From NCBI GenBank assembly GCA_039000515.1, contig JBCFYV010011172.1:74859705-74923704 (forward strand): a DNA stretch of 64,000 bases, given 5' to 3'. Of the stretch, positions 1 through 13,000 are shown in pieces (position 1 is the stretch's first letter; every line of letters begins with the position of its first letter). The notes under the pieces were generated by a model that was given only the letters and a program-made list of their open reading frames with translations, did no database searches and had not been told where the DNA came from. The DNA is from Timema cristinae (lineage: Eukaryota > Arthropoda > Insecta > Phasmatodea > Timematidae). Position numbers and translations under genes: made by a program.

Positions 1-530
1 CAATGTCATCAATAAACACATTAAAGAGAAGAGGACCTAAATTAGAACCCTGTGTATGCCACAAGGGGCTAAAAGTGTATTTGAGGTGTGTGAATCAATT
101 TTAATAGTGAATGATCTTTCATGCAAATAACTGCTGAACCAATTTACATATGATTGAGAAAGGCCAAAATTACTAAGTTTAGAGAGAATAATACTGTGCT
201 GACATAAGTCAAATGCCTTACTTTGGTCAAAATAAATAGCATCAACATGACCTTGGGTAGAGACTTGAGGGGCAACATGCCCAAGAAATTCTACTAAATT
301 AGTGACAGTAGATTTATTTTCTTATAAAGCCATGTTGATATCTGAAAATTTATTTTTAAGGTGGTGGAAAGTATGCTCTTGTATGATTTTCTCAAATACT
401 TTGGAGAAAGTGTTTAAGAGAGAAACTGGTCTGTAATTACAAGTTTTTGTTTTTGCCCCCTTTTTATAAATAGGTATGACTATAGATTGTTTCCATGTAA
501 GAGGAAAAGTTTCATTTGACAGGCTAATGT
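1..530 (-). mobile_element. Non-LTR retrotransposon reverse transcriptase remnant (Jockey/CR1-like), cut by window edge
   Basis: Translating the minus strand gives typical non-LTR reverse transcriptase blocks: IPIYKKG, then NYRPVSLLNTFSKVFEKII, then a DAIYFDQSKAFD catalytic-aspartate block, and near the window edge QGSNLGPLLFNVFIDDI. The YADD box would lie before base 1. There is an in-frame stop after the MAL residues (about 330) and a one-base frame change just before the QGS motif (about 55), so the copy is dead. Its 5' side ends against a trinucleotide microsatellite. The superfamily is clear; the clade is a guess. Confidence 0.85.
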
Positions 531-534
531 TAAA

Positions 535-536
535 GA

Positions 537-625
<89 letters not shown>
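535..625. repeat. (AAT)n microsatellite
   Basis: About 30 uninterrupted AAT units follow the 5' side of the reverse transcriptase remnant. Confidence 0.97.
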
Positions 626-2125
626 GATGATGATAATCAAAAACATTTGTACAATACAAGTTATTTTGGTAAGTTATTTGCTCAAGGCCTAGTACTTTAC
701 TTATTTTTCATGAGATCACACAGTTTTATAGAAGTTAAATTTTAATCATGCTATTTTAAAAGGTAAAATATTATTTTGTTTCCTCACATCACTTAAGTTT
801 TCTGGTTTAAAAGTGTTTTCTACAAGAAGGGCATATGCATAATTTTTATTTTACTTGTTTTTAGTGTTTCATTTTTATTTGTGCTGAAAAATATTTTTAA
901 AGGAAGGCATTCAAGAAAACCAATTATATTAAATTTTGCATGAGCCTCATTACTATTCAAGGAGATTCACGAAAGTGATTAAGTTTGAATTTTCAACATT
1001 GGTTTTCTCAAAACTTTAATTTTTGGAGAAGCTCTCTTCTTGCACTCAGTCCCTTTTAATTATTAATGTTCTTTGAGAGAGTGGCGATCCTGGGGAAGGG
1101 AGGGGGTGAGCTACCTCCCCTCTCCCTGCATAGACAATAATACAAAATATTAAAACCAATACCTTAATGTTATAAAGAATGACCGACTCAAACATCCCCC
1201 TCATCCTATTACAAGACCTAACCAAAAGCTCTTCCAACCAGCTCTGATATGCAGAAAAGCATGTGGCTTAAAACTAAAATGTTCCAGTAATTAGATTACT
1301 AAATTTAGTATGATATCCAAGTATTTGCATTAAAATTTCATACTTTTTATATTAATACTAAAACATTTTAGCCCCATGTACATTTTTATTTCTTTTATGC
1401 ATATAACCTAAATGGGTAATAAGGCGCAGTGCTAATGATAATAATATTACTTTTATTGTGACAGTGACTTTTTTTGTTTTATGTTTTTTTTTATAATGAT
1501 AGAACTTACAAGTCTTAATCCTGAATTAATTTATGTGGTTGGCAAAATAAACACAAGGAAATAGAATACCCTTGAAATGGTTAAGAGATAAGAGGAGAAA
1601 ATATCCAACCATTTCACAATATTTGACTAAAAATAAAATAATTAATTATTTTAAGTATTATGTGCACTTGAAACTGCACTTAATGCTGACTCTGATTCAT
1701 TCATATGTCAACAAATAAAACCACATGAAAAGAAAACTTTTTCATTCTTCTGAATTCAAATTCAAGCCTCTTAGGTGTTTGAAAATTATCAAAAGCATAA
1801 CCCATCAACAATCATTGTCATTGTTCAAGCCCTCTAACACATTATTGGAGAAGGACTGCTTAAGCAGTTGAGCTTAATTTTCAAATTTTATTTAATTAAA
1901 TATTAATTCAAAAAGGATTTTAAAAACTGTAAGCCCATATGTATAAAATACATATATAAAACTGGTTATTAAATGATGTTGATATTTATCATCCTAGTTT
2001 TTAAGTTGAAGTTATTGGAGAAAAGAGTTGCACCTAGGTAAATAAAAGCTGGTGTTGCAAGAGGACTCTTTTGGTGACCAAGCACCCCAAAGAGGCCTAG
2101 AAGATGACATTTGGTGCCTCTAAAA
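626..2125. other. Non-coding AT-rich stretch without recognisable gene
   Basis: Only short shadow reading frames are present. A G/C-rich patch at about 1072-1132 (GTGGCGATCCTGGGGAAGGG and following) resembles one end of a DNA-transposon terminal repeat, but I found no partner end. The piece at 1398-1450 is described separately. Confidence 0.6.
1398..1450 (+). repeat. Diverged tail-only copy of the shared SINE 3' tail
   Basis: Reads ATATAACCTAAATGGGTAAT then AAGGCGCAGTGCTAATGATA and ATAAT repeats. It aligns with the tail of the SINEs at 2182 and 7867 (ATAACCCGAACGGGTAGTAA, GACGCGGTGCTAATAATAAT) with several substitutions. No tRNA-like head precedes it, so it is a 5'-truncated old insertion. 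Confidence 0.75.
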
Positions 2126-2778
2126 CAGTGTTTTTCAATTCTTTTTTGTTCATCGCACGCTATTATTTATCACATGTTTTGGGTGACCTGGTGGTCTAGG
2201 GGTAAGGTGTCAGACTTCTGTGCTGGCGGCCGGGGTTCAATCCTCGGTCCCGGCAAAGATTTATCTGATTACCAAACCCTTCCTTCACCTCTGACAAGAC
2301 ATCTTGTGAATGTGAGGAATGCCAGGTCTCCACCGTGGTTCGGATTCCACGTTAAACTGTAGGTCCTTCATTCCATCTCACAATCACCCTACCATTACAC
2401 ATTAGCGTAAGTGCGTATAACCCGAACGGGTAGTAAGACGCGGTGCTAATAATAATAATAATAATACACTGTTTTCATGGTGCATTGAATGTGCAAATTG
2501 GTGACACTATAAAAGACTCGGACATGCGCATACACAGATAATACTTCACTAAGTCGTAAGGAAATTAGTTTGTTTGTTCTTACTTCAACGACAAATTAAG
2601 CTTATATGTGAGAAACAACCAGATTCTAATGAATTATTTAGCTCTGTACATAAAAATATATTAATGCTTTCAAACAGTTTTCTATTATTTCCTTTTGAAA
2701 ATTACAGATAAAGGAAACTTCTTTTAATTACGTTACTATTACAATAACATAACGTGACACACCCTTTGAGAACCACTG
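2126..2778. mobile_element. Non-autonomous hAT-type element
   Basis: The left end CAGTGTTTTTCAA and right end TTGAGAACCACTG form an imperfect 13-bp terminal inverted repeat of the common hAT type (CAGTGGTTCTCAA). The flanking octamers CTCTAAAA and CTCAAGAA agree at 6 of 8 positions, as expected for an aged 8-bp target duplication. There is no transposase reading frame inside; a SINE is nested in it. Confidence 0.75.
2182..2465 (+). mobile_element. tRNA-derived SINE, family A (full length)
   Basis: The head has an A-box-like segment (TGGTCTAGGGGTAAGG) and a B-box (GGTTCAATCC), followed by a body of about 190 bp and the tail ATAACCCGAACGGGTAGTAA with ATA repeats. Flanks are similar (CACATGTTTTG and ACACTGTTTTC), suggesting an aged target duplication. 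It sits inside the hAT-type element, so it is younger than that element. The same family recurs at 24,485 and 50,548. Confidence 0.9.
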
Positions 2779-3852
2779 CTCAAGAAGTTATTTACAGGAG
2801 TTCCCTTAGTTTTCTTTTTCGTTCTCTTCTCTTTCAAATCTTTTCCTCTACCCTCTGCCACCCATCCCACCCTTTTTACAAGTGGCGAGGCCACAATAAC
2901 TTCACCATGGTTTGGGTGCCATTGACAGAGATACAATATTTTCTTTGGTTGAAGTTTTTCTTGGCGTTTGATTTTCCTTATAGGCAATACTATTACAAAT
3001 AAATTTGTGTGATAAATTTCCCTTATTTTATTTTAAATAAAACCATATATATTTTTTTAAATCTGGAAAATGGCATGGACAGCATAACAGTAATATTTTA
3101 GTCTCTTAGATGCAGCAATACGTTTTTACAAAAAAAATCCCTTGAATAGGTCTAGATGCAGGCAGCAGAATTAAGCTAGCAATTCACACTTCTGACTTTG
3201 ACAGTCGCGGATATTCCCTGACCAGCTATACTGACTGGTAAGAGAGTTTTTCAAAATTGTAATTTCACTCCAGATGTATGTTGTTTCAGTTACTAACAGA
3301 TTTCACCTTATTTGGTATATTACTTTAATAATGATAATTTCAATTCAATTCCATTTCCTTTATTATAATGCTGGCCAACAGTCGTAAGACCTATAACAGG
3401 CCAGCACTGAAAAGTACACACGTACCTTACAAATACATATATTTACACGAGAAAATAAGATAAACAAAAACGGCTAAATAATGTTATATATTAATTAAAA
3501 GTTATCTAAAAAAAGTAATTAATAATGATAATAATAAAAAATAGCAATAATAACAAAAAACTAAAGAGTGGTTAAAAGCAGTAATAACAATAATAATATT
3601 TCATCTTGAGGGTCAGTCCTGATGTGCTTCCCATCCATCCAGAGTCAGGCATGCACCCAACCTTTAAGACTGTTAGTGCTGCCTGCACCCTTTGGGAGAA
3701 ATAATTATGTCCAAGGAAGTCCTGAAAGTGCGGTAGTTTACTATTGCTTTACACACTGGATCTATACGAGCCCTTTATATTAAAACAGGGTGTAATCCAT
3801 TGATAGTTAGTCCTAAAGTGCATGATACTAAAAATATTTATATATATTTCAG
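2779..3852. other. Intron or upstream sequence of the ferroportin gene with repeats
   Basis: No exon could be recognised here. The N-terminal ferroportin exons (first three or so membrane helices) are expected upstream of 3,853 but I see no matching reading frame, so they probably lie before base 1 or are too short to detect. A C-rich patch at 3,600-3,780 may belong to the repeat at 3,345. Confidence 0.6.
3345..3480. repeat. Dispersed repeat R2, copy 1
   Basis: The segment with TTTATTATAATGCTGGCCAA, AGTCGTAAGACCTATAA and AGGCCAGCACTGAAAAGTAC is matched by 27,283-27,400 and by its duplicate near 53,275. It may be the end of a retroelement. No terminal structure is visible. Confidence 0.65.
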
Positions 3853-4094
3853 CTGCAGGGACAGCCTTGGTGACTCAAAACTTGCTACTGGTTATCTGTG
3901 TCACATTGGTTGGCTTGACGTTTTATTTTTGGGAGGGTATTTTGCCTGTGTGGCACGGTTGGCTGCTAGTCAGTATCCAGACCGCTATCGTGCTGACTGC
4001 AGCTTTCTCCCAAGTGGCAAGTGTTGCCCTCCAAATATCCTGCAGAAGGACTGGATCATCATCCTCTGCGGCGGAGACTTGAATAAACTGGCGA
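3853..4094 (+). CDS. SLC40A1: Ferroportin exon a (membrane helices after the N-terminal region), one-base deletion
   Basis: The acceptor TATATTTCAG precedes 3853 and a GTAGGA donor follows 4094. It encodes [30 protein letters not shown] and [12 protein letters not shown]. At about 4040 the frame changes and continues as [18 protein letters not shown], which is the conserved QRDWIVVVAGED region of the family. One additional C in the CC at 4039-4040 would restore the frame and also makes the phase at 4094 fit the next exon. Confidence 0.85.
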
Positions 4095-7000
4095 GTAGGA
4101 ACAAAACCTTAACAAATTAGGTATAGTGATTTCTTCTTGCTGATTATCCACTCTTGAAGGTGTGGGAAATGTTTTGGTAAAGCAAGGATGGAGTGTGGCA
4201 ATGGATAACCACTAGATTGTCTCTTGAAGCCTGAGATTGCTTTCTGGATAGCAATTGTAACAATGTAATGATAAACTATCATAACTACTTTTTATATGTT
4301 TAAAAATGGTTTTAATACCACCAAAACTTTGTTAAATACCCTGAATCAAAGAAAAAATTAACGTTCACTTTCTAAACTGACCAATTATATCATCGTACAA
4401 CCTACAAAATAACTTAATTCTAGAACAGACATAACATTCAGTCAGCAGGCTGGTAATTCATAGATCAAACCCGACATCCTTGATTCAGCAGACAGACAAG
4501 CTACCGATTGAGTTGAGATCAGTGCCACCCTTAGGGGTATGAGAACTTACTTTAGCAGGATTCAGAATCCGATCTTGTCATTGGCAATCCAGTATATTGC
4601 TAGAGTGACGTATTAGAACGTGTGGCCATCAAATTTGTTATTATAATTATTGTATCATGTGTCAACACTAAAATTACCAGTGATGCATAATACTGCATGA
4701 TATGGGAATTTTAAACCAAAGTCTCTTCACTTGGTGTAAACTGAGTGCAATATAAGTGTTTTGGAGTCCACTACGGGTGGAGTCCTGGTTTCTAAAAGGA
4801 ACTGACAATGTTTGATGACACCCCCAGAGGTCAACTCAATGCTCCGCACCATCAACTTGGGCACACAAGTCCTGGCCCGATATTTGTGGGGGTCGTTCAG
4901 GACCAAGTCTCTAAGCTTGCCTGCGTCATCACCATCGGCGTGTGGAATGTCATCTCGATGGTGGCGGAGTAAGGCAAAAGTTCACTACTTAGTATATGTA
5001 TAATTTAGGTTTTACCAATACATATTCTTGGCTCGATTGAGAGCGTGGAGGTTTGGTTCGAATCCTAGTTTGGTTGAATTGAGCCTTCATGAGGTAATAT
5101 GAGATATGAGTCATTCCTAGTTTAGTTTACTACAAAGACAGTATCTTGCACAAAGAGCCCCTTTCCCATCAAGTAGCTGTAGAACTCATTATTATAAATA
5201 ATGGTAACCAGGATCAAACACATACTTTCTCTTGACTAAGAAAACCTGATTAATCTAATGGAAGGCTAGGGAACTTTTTTTCTGAGGGCTAAAAAAAAAG
5301 AGTTGAATTTTATTGAGAATTCAAAGAAATTAAATGCTGTGTTTTTTTTATTAACTCACACCCTGAAAATATAAAAATAAATGTATATCTTCTCTCTCTT
5401 TCATTTAGCTAAAGTGAACAAGTAGTATTTCTGCAAATGACAATTTATCTTATAGTTGTGTAAGTTATTTTTTCATAGATTTTTTTGTATAAATGAATAT
5501 TATTTGCATTTCACAGGTGTGCCAAAAAATCATTTTGCGAGCCAGAGTTTCTGATTTAAAGAGAGGGGAACCCCCAAATCAACCTAACCTTCCAAATTCG
5601 AGTCCACCATACTATCTTTGCAGTCCATTTATATGTAGTTAGGTTAAGTCATCATGTTGGTGATGAAACCTTGGTCCTACCAAAGTACTGCTCCTCATGC
5701 AGGTACTACATTCTACTGCTGCTTTACAACCAGAATCCACGTTTGTCAGAGATCAAGAAACATCAAGTTCATGACCCTAACTGCCGGACCAGGTACTCGG
5801 ATCATATACTGTGCCCGCAATCGTCGCGGCCTTCTCTCGGCTGGTTCCAGTACTTCACCAACTCATATTGGTATGACTGGAAAACATACTTAAAGCATCG
5901 GGTGTTCATGGCCTCCATTGGGCTGGCCCTGCTTTACATGACTGTTCTCGGGTTCGATGCCATCACTACTGGTATGACCATAGTTATTTTATCTGTGCTT
6001 CTTGTCTCAATACTTCTCTAGGATATCTGTATATTACACTAATATAGTGGGAAATTAGGACGAAAGAAAGAGGGAAATTACCCGCGATGGCAGCCAGCAT
6101 TCAAATCCTGAACTCTGTCAATGGAAAACCAGACCAAGTGAGAATGACACCTTTGTGTGCCCATTGGTGTAGGTCATAATTATTTATATCAACAATACTG
6201 ACATCCAAGCCACTGATAAGTAGAGATTCAATTTTGACTCTTTACACTCGGGCAGTGGTACAATTGCGTTTTCCTATTATTACTCCAGGTAAATGTGTCA
6301 CTTCTTAAAATTTATCCTCATCCTTCTTTTATTGATTTAGATTAGGTTGTGTTTGTCCAGTACTGGCAGTATAGTATTTTTTTAAAATTATTTTCAGATA
6401 CTTAACACAATCTATGTGTTATTAGCACCTAAGACTACATTTAACACCATGAACTAAGAATCACTCACACCTCAGCTGTTTTCGCATTCCTAAAATAATC
6501 TCTTAGAGCACAGTGCCTTGCCACGCTTGACTATGATAAGGGCACCCCAAGGCTCTAGCCCGAGGGTTGGGGGGCAAGAAGTTGCATTAATAGATAAAAA
6601 TTAGTACTGCCTAAATTATGGTTTAAACAATATCAAAATAAAGGTACAAGATAATACATGCCTAACATTCAAGAACATTTAAAAAAATATGTTGTGGTTA
6701 TGTATACTTTGTTTAACCTGAAATTTAGCAGTCTTACCTTAATTGATTCCAGTATGACCCTATCTAATAAGCTATGCTATAATGTAGTCCGACAAGTGGC
6801 GGCTGGTGATGTAAAAACTAGGGTGTTCACAAAATCAAAATTGAATTGAAGAATATATACAAATATATACATATTTAATTTGATTATATCAATACAATAC
6901 CAACATAAAGCTATGTGCCCATACAAAGTTTAATTAAATCAACTTAACATATGTATAAAAAGGCCTCCACGCGTACAAAAAAGTAACTGTTTGGATCTAC

Positions 7001-10000
7001 TTACCACAAAGCTACACCATGTTAAACCAGGAAAGGTACGTTCAATATTTTTCAGGTTAAACAAAGAGTATGAGTATATACATTTGTTTACCTGACCTAA
7101 CAGTAACAATAATAGCATTCTTGAGGAAATGTGAATTTTTTAATTTCTTTACTTATTAGAAATAGTCTGATTAGCCATAATTTGTTCATGTATTTCACTC
7201 TTTAAAACACAGCAAGTAAGGTAAACAATACAAAGAATCAATCAAATTAAAGCCACAGAGTCAACAATACATTTAGTAAATGTTAGCTTAGAATTTGTGT
7301 TTGTAATAATTTTTTGTTTAGAAAACTTTTTCAATTAATTTTGGTTTATCAGCTCCTAGCCTTTTAATCATTATACTATCCTGATAAATTAATTTATCAC
7401 TATTAATAATATTTTACAGTGGTATTCATCTTAAAAGAAGTATTACAAACAAAAAAAACTCTGATGTTATGTTCATTTACACTTTTAACAAGCCAATATG
7501 TATTTTATAATATAATTATCTAAATAATTATATTATTTATACATAGTGACATAAGGTTTAAACACAGTATTTAAATAGATTTTTTAAAAACATTACTCTC
7601 AAATTACCAATTAAAAAAATAGTTACTTAAAATGATTTGTCCAAATTGCTTGGTCTTGAATGAATAATGACTGGACTCCTGTAGTTCACAAACATCTCAG
7701 TTTGTTTGGATCAGCTCAAATGGCTCGACTCTCGAGGGTTGTGGTAAAGGGGAGCTATTCAAAACACTAAAATATTCCAAACAATGGATTAAATCTTCAT
7801 AAGAGCTATGTAATTCTGTCGTGTGAATGCACCTCAGCACTTCAACTGTATCAAATAATTTTGTGCTACCCGCCTCGGTGGCATAGTTGGCTAACGCGCT
7901 TGTCGTGTTAAGCTCGACTGCTGAGGACGGGAGATCGAGGTTCGAATTTCGGTCAGGTGAACTGGGGGTGGTTTTTCCTAAATGGTTTTCCACTCTCCTT
8001 CCACGCAAATGCGGGTTCACTTCCTCTAATTCAACCTTCCCAATTCCCAATCCATTAGCGTAATTAGTACTTAAAGCGTATAACCCGAACGGGTAGTAAG
8101 ACGTGGTGCTAAATGTTATTATTATTAATTTTAGTGCCCACACCATCCTGGCAAACTGCCTACAAGACCATATATGCCGCACTTGCACATGACACAGTTG
8201 CCAACATTACACCAGAAAAGCGCTATGTGAATGATTTTAGTTTTGCTATTATAGTGTGTAGCGAAGAATAGTTGATCAAGTCAAGCTAGTTTCTGTTTTA
8301 GCTTGATCATTTGGCATTTCATCTGTCTGTCTGGATATTTGTTTTGCAATAACTTTCAAATGTGTGGACCAATTTTAACAAAATTTGTCAGGGACTTTCT
8401 TTGAACTTAGTCTGAACAACCTTGTACAGGGTATTTTCTTTTATGAAAGGTGAGCCAAATGTCCATTCATAAGAAAATTAAGGTATGGTAGATTGTGTTG
8501 ATTAAACTCAAATAGATTTTTTTTATCGCATCTTTCTACCGATTTGGGTAATAGTCTTATGTACTAATTCCTCTAATGGTTTTAGGGATCAGGAAGGTAT
8601 GACGTTTCAGGATTTGTTTGGATTATCGTACCGCGCGTTTGGGCGCCAATTATAAAGATATTGAAGTTTATAAAATATATACACCGCATGATTGGTGATA
8701 ATTATGATGATACAGCCCCGAGTTGAGCGCCAATTATGATATGGTTTTATATTGTGATGTTTGCCTCGTGGTCGGGCCACTAATTATGGCGTTCTCGGAA
8801 TTATAACACCGCGATTGGGAGGCAATTAAAATTATGTTCTCTCTACCTCTTTGATATTTTGTTTATTTATACTGATTAGGACATCTTGTACTGCAATTGG
8901 GAAAATATTCATTAGGAGACCTATCAATCTGTCTTATATTACTGAGTATCGTAAATATTTCGCCTGTGTCACAAATTTATTGAAATATCCACTCATAGTA
9001 CCATACTTGTTATATTTTCCATTAAAAATCAATTGTAGAAAATCATCCTGAATATTCTGAGACCAATATTTTTCAAAAAATGTTTCCCTGGCTTGTTCAT
9101 ATGTTTCCCATTCACTCTCTATACTATCTGCCCAAGATTTTGCCTCATTTTCTAAACATGATAAAAATATCTCTATTTTTACTTTTTCTCCTTTAAATAC
9201 TCTTTCTACTTTGTTTATGTATTGTACTGCTGAAATATTTCCTCTTTTCCCACTAAATTTTGGCATAAGTGCTATTGACGTTTCTCTTAGTCCCTTAACA
9301 AATAGGTTGGTAGTACTGTGTAAGTTACCAACGTCCCCTATATTTATTTGATTTTCTGCTACAAAATCTGTTAATTTTTGATCCATTTTCTCTATCGCCT
9401 AGGTGACAATCCCATCAATTTGTTTTGTAATTAAATTTTTATTATTATCCTGTTGTGAGTCAAATGCTAATTTTACCTTATTAATTTCTTTTCGAAGTTG
9501 TCTCAAACAACTTTAACATTAATTTTGGTGTGTTCTATTTGAAGGTATAGATGTCCTACCTTAATTTCTACTTCCTTTAACCCTCTGATTTCTGTTCAAC
9601 TGTTTCTATTTGATTTTTATTAGTTGTGATTTGTTCAATTAATTTGAATTGTCCCTTTCTTAAATTTTCTTGTTTTTCTGCACACCTAGCCAGTTTCATG
9701 GCACAGTAGTATGACCGTTGAGAACCACTGCTCTAGAAGCTCTTTGGGGTTTGTTTTTAATATCATATTTGAGAATATAGAAAATAGGGAGTGAAGTAAA
9801 TCCAAAGGGGCGAAAATTTATTCCAAGAAGAGTTTTTTAAATTTATTTTTATTTTTAAAGGAAGCAATGCTCAAACAGTACTCAATCTAAATTTTCAAAT
9901 TCAAAGGGAGGAGGCACTATATATGTTTCTAAATGCTATACAAATTTATATCACTTAAAAGTATTTAATCCATGCCCTTTATTCTAAAATTGAACAGATT

Positions 10001-13000
10001 ATTTTTTAGGACAGGTAATATGGATGAGCTTAAACTATATCAAATTATGGCTGGCTCCAAATAACACATACCATACTAACTCTCCACTTGACTTCTCAAA
10101 AAGGAGTTTTGGATAGGGCATAACTTGTTGGGGTCTAGATTCTACTTGTTCTATTCCAGCATTTGTAAGCATGCAGATTTCCTCAACTTTGGCAGGCGTG
10201 TCTCAAGGTTTGGCTGCTATCTTTGGAATCATCGGGAGTGTTTCATTTCCTTTTTTACGACAAAGAATTGGCCTCAAACTTGTCGGCATGGTCGGTCTTG
10301 GAAGTGAGGTAAGTATCTTGTTATAGCTTTTACCTCCACATAAACTTAATGATAGGTATATACTGGTGTATTGGTTGTACTAACAGTAATGAGGACTGAC
10401 CAAGAAGGCCAGCGTTCAGTCCCGATTGGGATCACCTAGTATAAGGTGTTACTCTCGCAATAGAATGGATTGCTTTTGTTGGAGAGTTTGAGGTTTGAAT
10501 CTCAAACATGTGCACGGAGTGTTATTTTCCCACACCTTAATATCTACTAACTTCCAATACAAACTACCCTCCTCATCAATGTCCCTAAAATAAGTTAAAC
10601 TTAACAATTAAGGTAAATTCCCTATCGATTGGCTGCACTGTTTTACACACTCATTTTTTCCCAACCCTCCTTCTAGTGAGAACTAATGGGAGTACGGGTT
10701 TGTTTCCCTGTTGAGATTGCTGCAATCTTGGCTTGTATCATCTCAATATGGCTGCCAGGGTCCCTCTTCATGGCCGTGGCAATAGATCCCACCTGGAAAC
10801 CAAATGTCGAGAATGGGACAAATAATTCAGATGATTCGTTAGAGGAGAAAGCCTCCGTCATGGCCCTCTTGGGGGCATTGTGGTCTCTAGGTTTGGTGAG
10901 TTCAACTGTTGGACAGGATGAGTCTAGTAGGTACCAGGAACTAACACTGGCTTGTTAAGTACAAATACAAAAACTACAGTTATATATAAAAAAAACTTGA
11001 GGTAACTTGACAAAACCAGGGTTAGATCCTAGTGGTCAGTGGGAGTGTTTTTTCATCCTCTCTCCAGGCAAAAAGGGTGAATTCCGTTAAAATTCGTTCA
11101 CTCTATCCTGTTTTCATCAGTTAGGATGCCTTTAAGTCTAAATGGTCAGTAACAGTCAAGGAAATCCTGGTTCCATTCCTGTTGGGGCACAAATAATAGA
11201 GTATTTATGTATAATTTTTTCCTTCTAGCCAACTAGTGAACACGTTTGGATTAAATGCAAAGTATTATTGCCATTATAAGTTAAGTAAGTTTCAAAGTTG
11301 CGTCTATGATAGTCTTGTGCCAACATTACATAATGCTATATGGCTGAAATAAATAAAAATGATCTGTTGTGACACCAGAGTAGATTTGTTTTGTGTATCC
11401 GCCAGGTTTGTGGCTAGCTGACATTACAATTACCCAGATCATGCAGGAAGAAATTGAAGAGAATAAACGGGGAGTCCTGAACGGAGTACAAGATTCTCTC
11501 AACATGGGAATGGACATGTTGAAATCTATTCTCGTCATGGTCTACCCATATCCGGCTCAGTTTGGATACTGCATCATTCTATCCTTTGTTTCAATATGCA
11601 CAGGGTGAGTTATTGCTGGTCGACGTGGCTAAAAGCTCCAAGTTACATTCTTAGAATGTTGGCTTTTTGGGGAGACAAGGCCACACTAAAATTAGGAGGT
11701 TCCAGATGATAGTTTAGTATTTAGAAGATTACTGTTTAAATGAAGGATACCATGATTCTCATACTATTAGAAAATTATTCTTAAATCTTAGATATAACAA
11801 TATTTTTAGCTCTCAAATATCAGTAAATGAAAATTCTGGCAAGTAAACAAAACTGAGGTAGGCCTATTTAGAATTTGGTAACATTTCATCGCGACCATTA
11901 TTAGTTATTTTGCTGTTAATGACAAATTAACTGGCCCTGTGGTGTAGTGGTCAGTGTACCTGGTTGCGAGCCTAGGGGTCCTGAGTTGAATTCCTGGCTG
12001 GAACCTTTGGTATATTTCTCTTTAGGGGAATAATCCCAACAGTCACCAGGGTTTAGTTAATTAGGCTTAAGTTAGGTTAAGACTCACCATGGCTCTACAA
12101 AATCATAATAACTATCTCATCACATCATCTCATTGCGGGTACAACGTGTAGAAAACCTCCTATAGTGTAGCCTGGGCACCGTTCTGTGCCACCAGAGCAG
12201 CTAACAGTCTACAAATAAGGTGACCCAACATGGACGTCAAAGTCTCTTCCGAACAAATATGCCATACAACAAAAAATATATTAAAACTTGTAAATTTACT
12301 CAACATGACCTTTGCATTTTAGTGATATTGTGAAAATTAAACATAGCTGTTTTGTTTTTATTATCTGCATATTTTAGTTTTTTTCCAACCCTATTAAAGT
12401 AAGGTATATAATTAAATGACATATTTATATAGGGGGTGGGACTCTTGATCCCCTAAGGATATTTGATATGTGGAGAAAATTTTGAATTCGAGAATCAAAT
12501 CCTTACCAAGATTTCTTCTTCTTTCAATCTTTCATGTGAAATTTGTTTTAGAGATTTAATATTGTCTATGGGTGGTTCAGAACCTATTATAATTATAGGA
12601 TGAATTTAACAACAAGGCCCCAGACCAGTAATTTAACACTTAAGTCACTATTAGTATTTTATATTACGGTATTCTATCATATTTATATTTCCTCCTATTT
12701 TCATATTTCTCTCCCAAAATTTGGATTTGACATCCACAGAAAGTATTGGAATTGTGAATATTAAGAAATCTGAATAAAGAGTCAAAAAATTGAGTTTAAA
12801 ATTAAAGACTCGGCAAAGAGAAAAACAAGAATATTGATATCTCTGTTTGAAATACCAATAGATTTTAAACGTGTTTTTACTATTCCTATCAATTCACGAT
12901 AAAGCTCACAGCTTATACTATCTCTGTTTTAAACAAACTAGCCTAAATGAAATTAAAGCCATAAAAATAAATGACTAGATGGAAGTTTAAATAGATTAAT

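Larger units (their letters stand above)
5972..10159. other. Large ferroportin intron rich in transposons
   Basis: The 4.2-kb intron between exons c and d holds a SINE at 7,867, the primer-binding-like modules at 8,640, a Gag-like fragment at 8,934 and a hAT end at 9,715. The remaining sequence is AT-rich and I see no exon in it. Confidence 0.7.

Noticed and set aside
1046..1237. Minus-strand 63-codon frame
   Set aside because: No domain, low-complexity, no splice or promoter context.
5517..5639. Possible ferroportin exon reading [17 protein letters not shown] after an acceptor-like CAG
   Set aside because: Its phase does not follow exon b and it ends in a stop. The exon starting at 5,703 supplies the conserved [13 protein letters not shown] block in perfect phase.
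10686..10958. Separate small gene starting at ATG 10,686
   Set aside because: The frame is ferroportin exon e extended into its introns; the ATG lies upstream of the splice acceptor.
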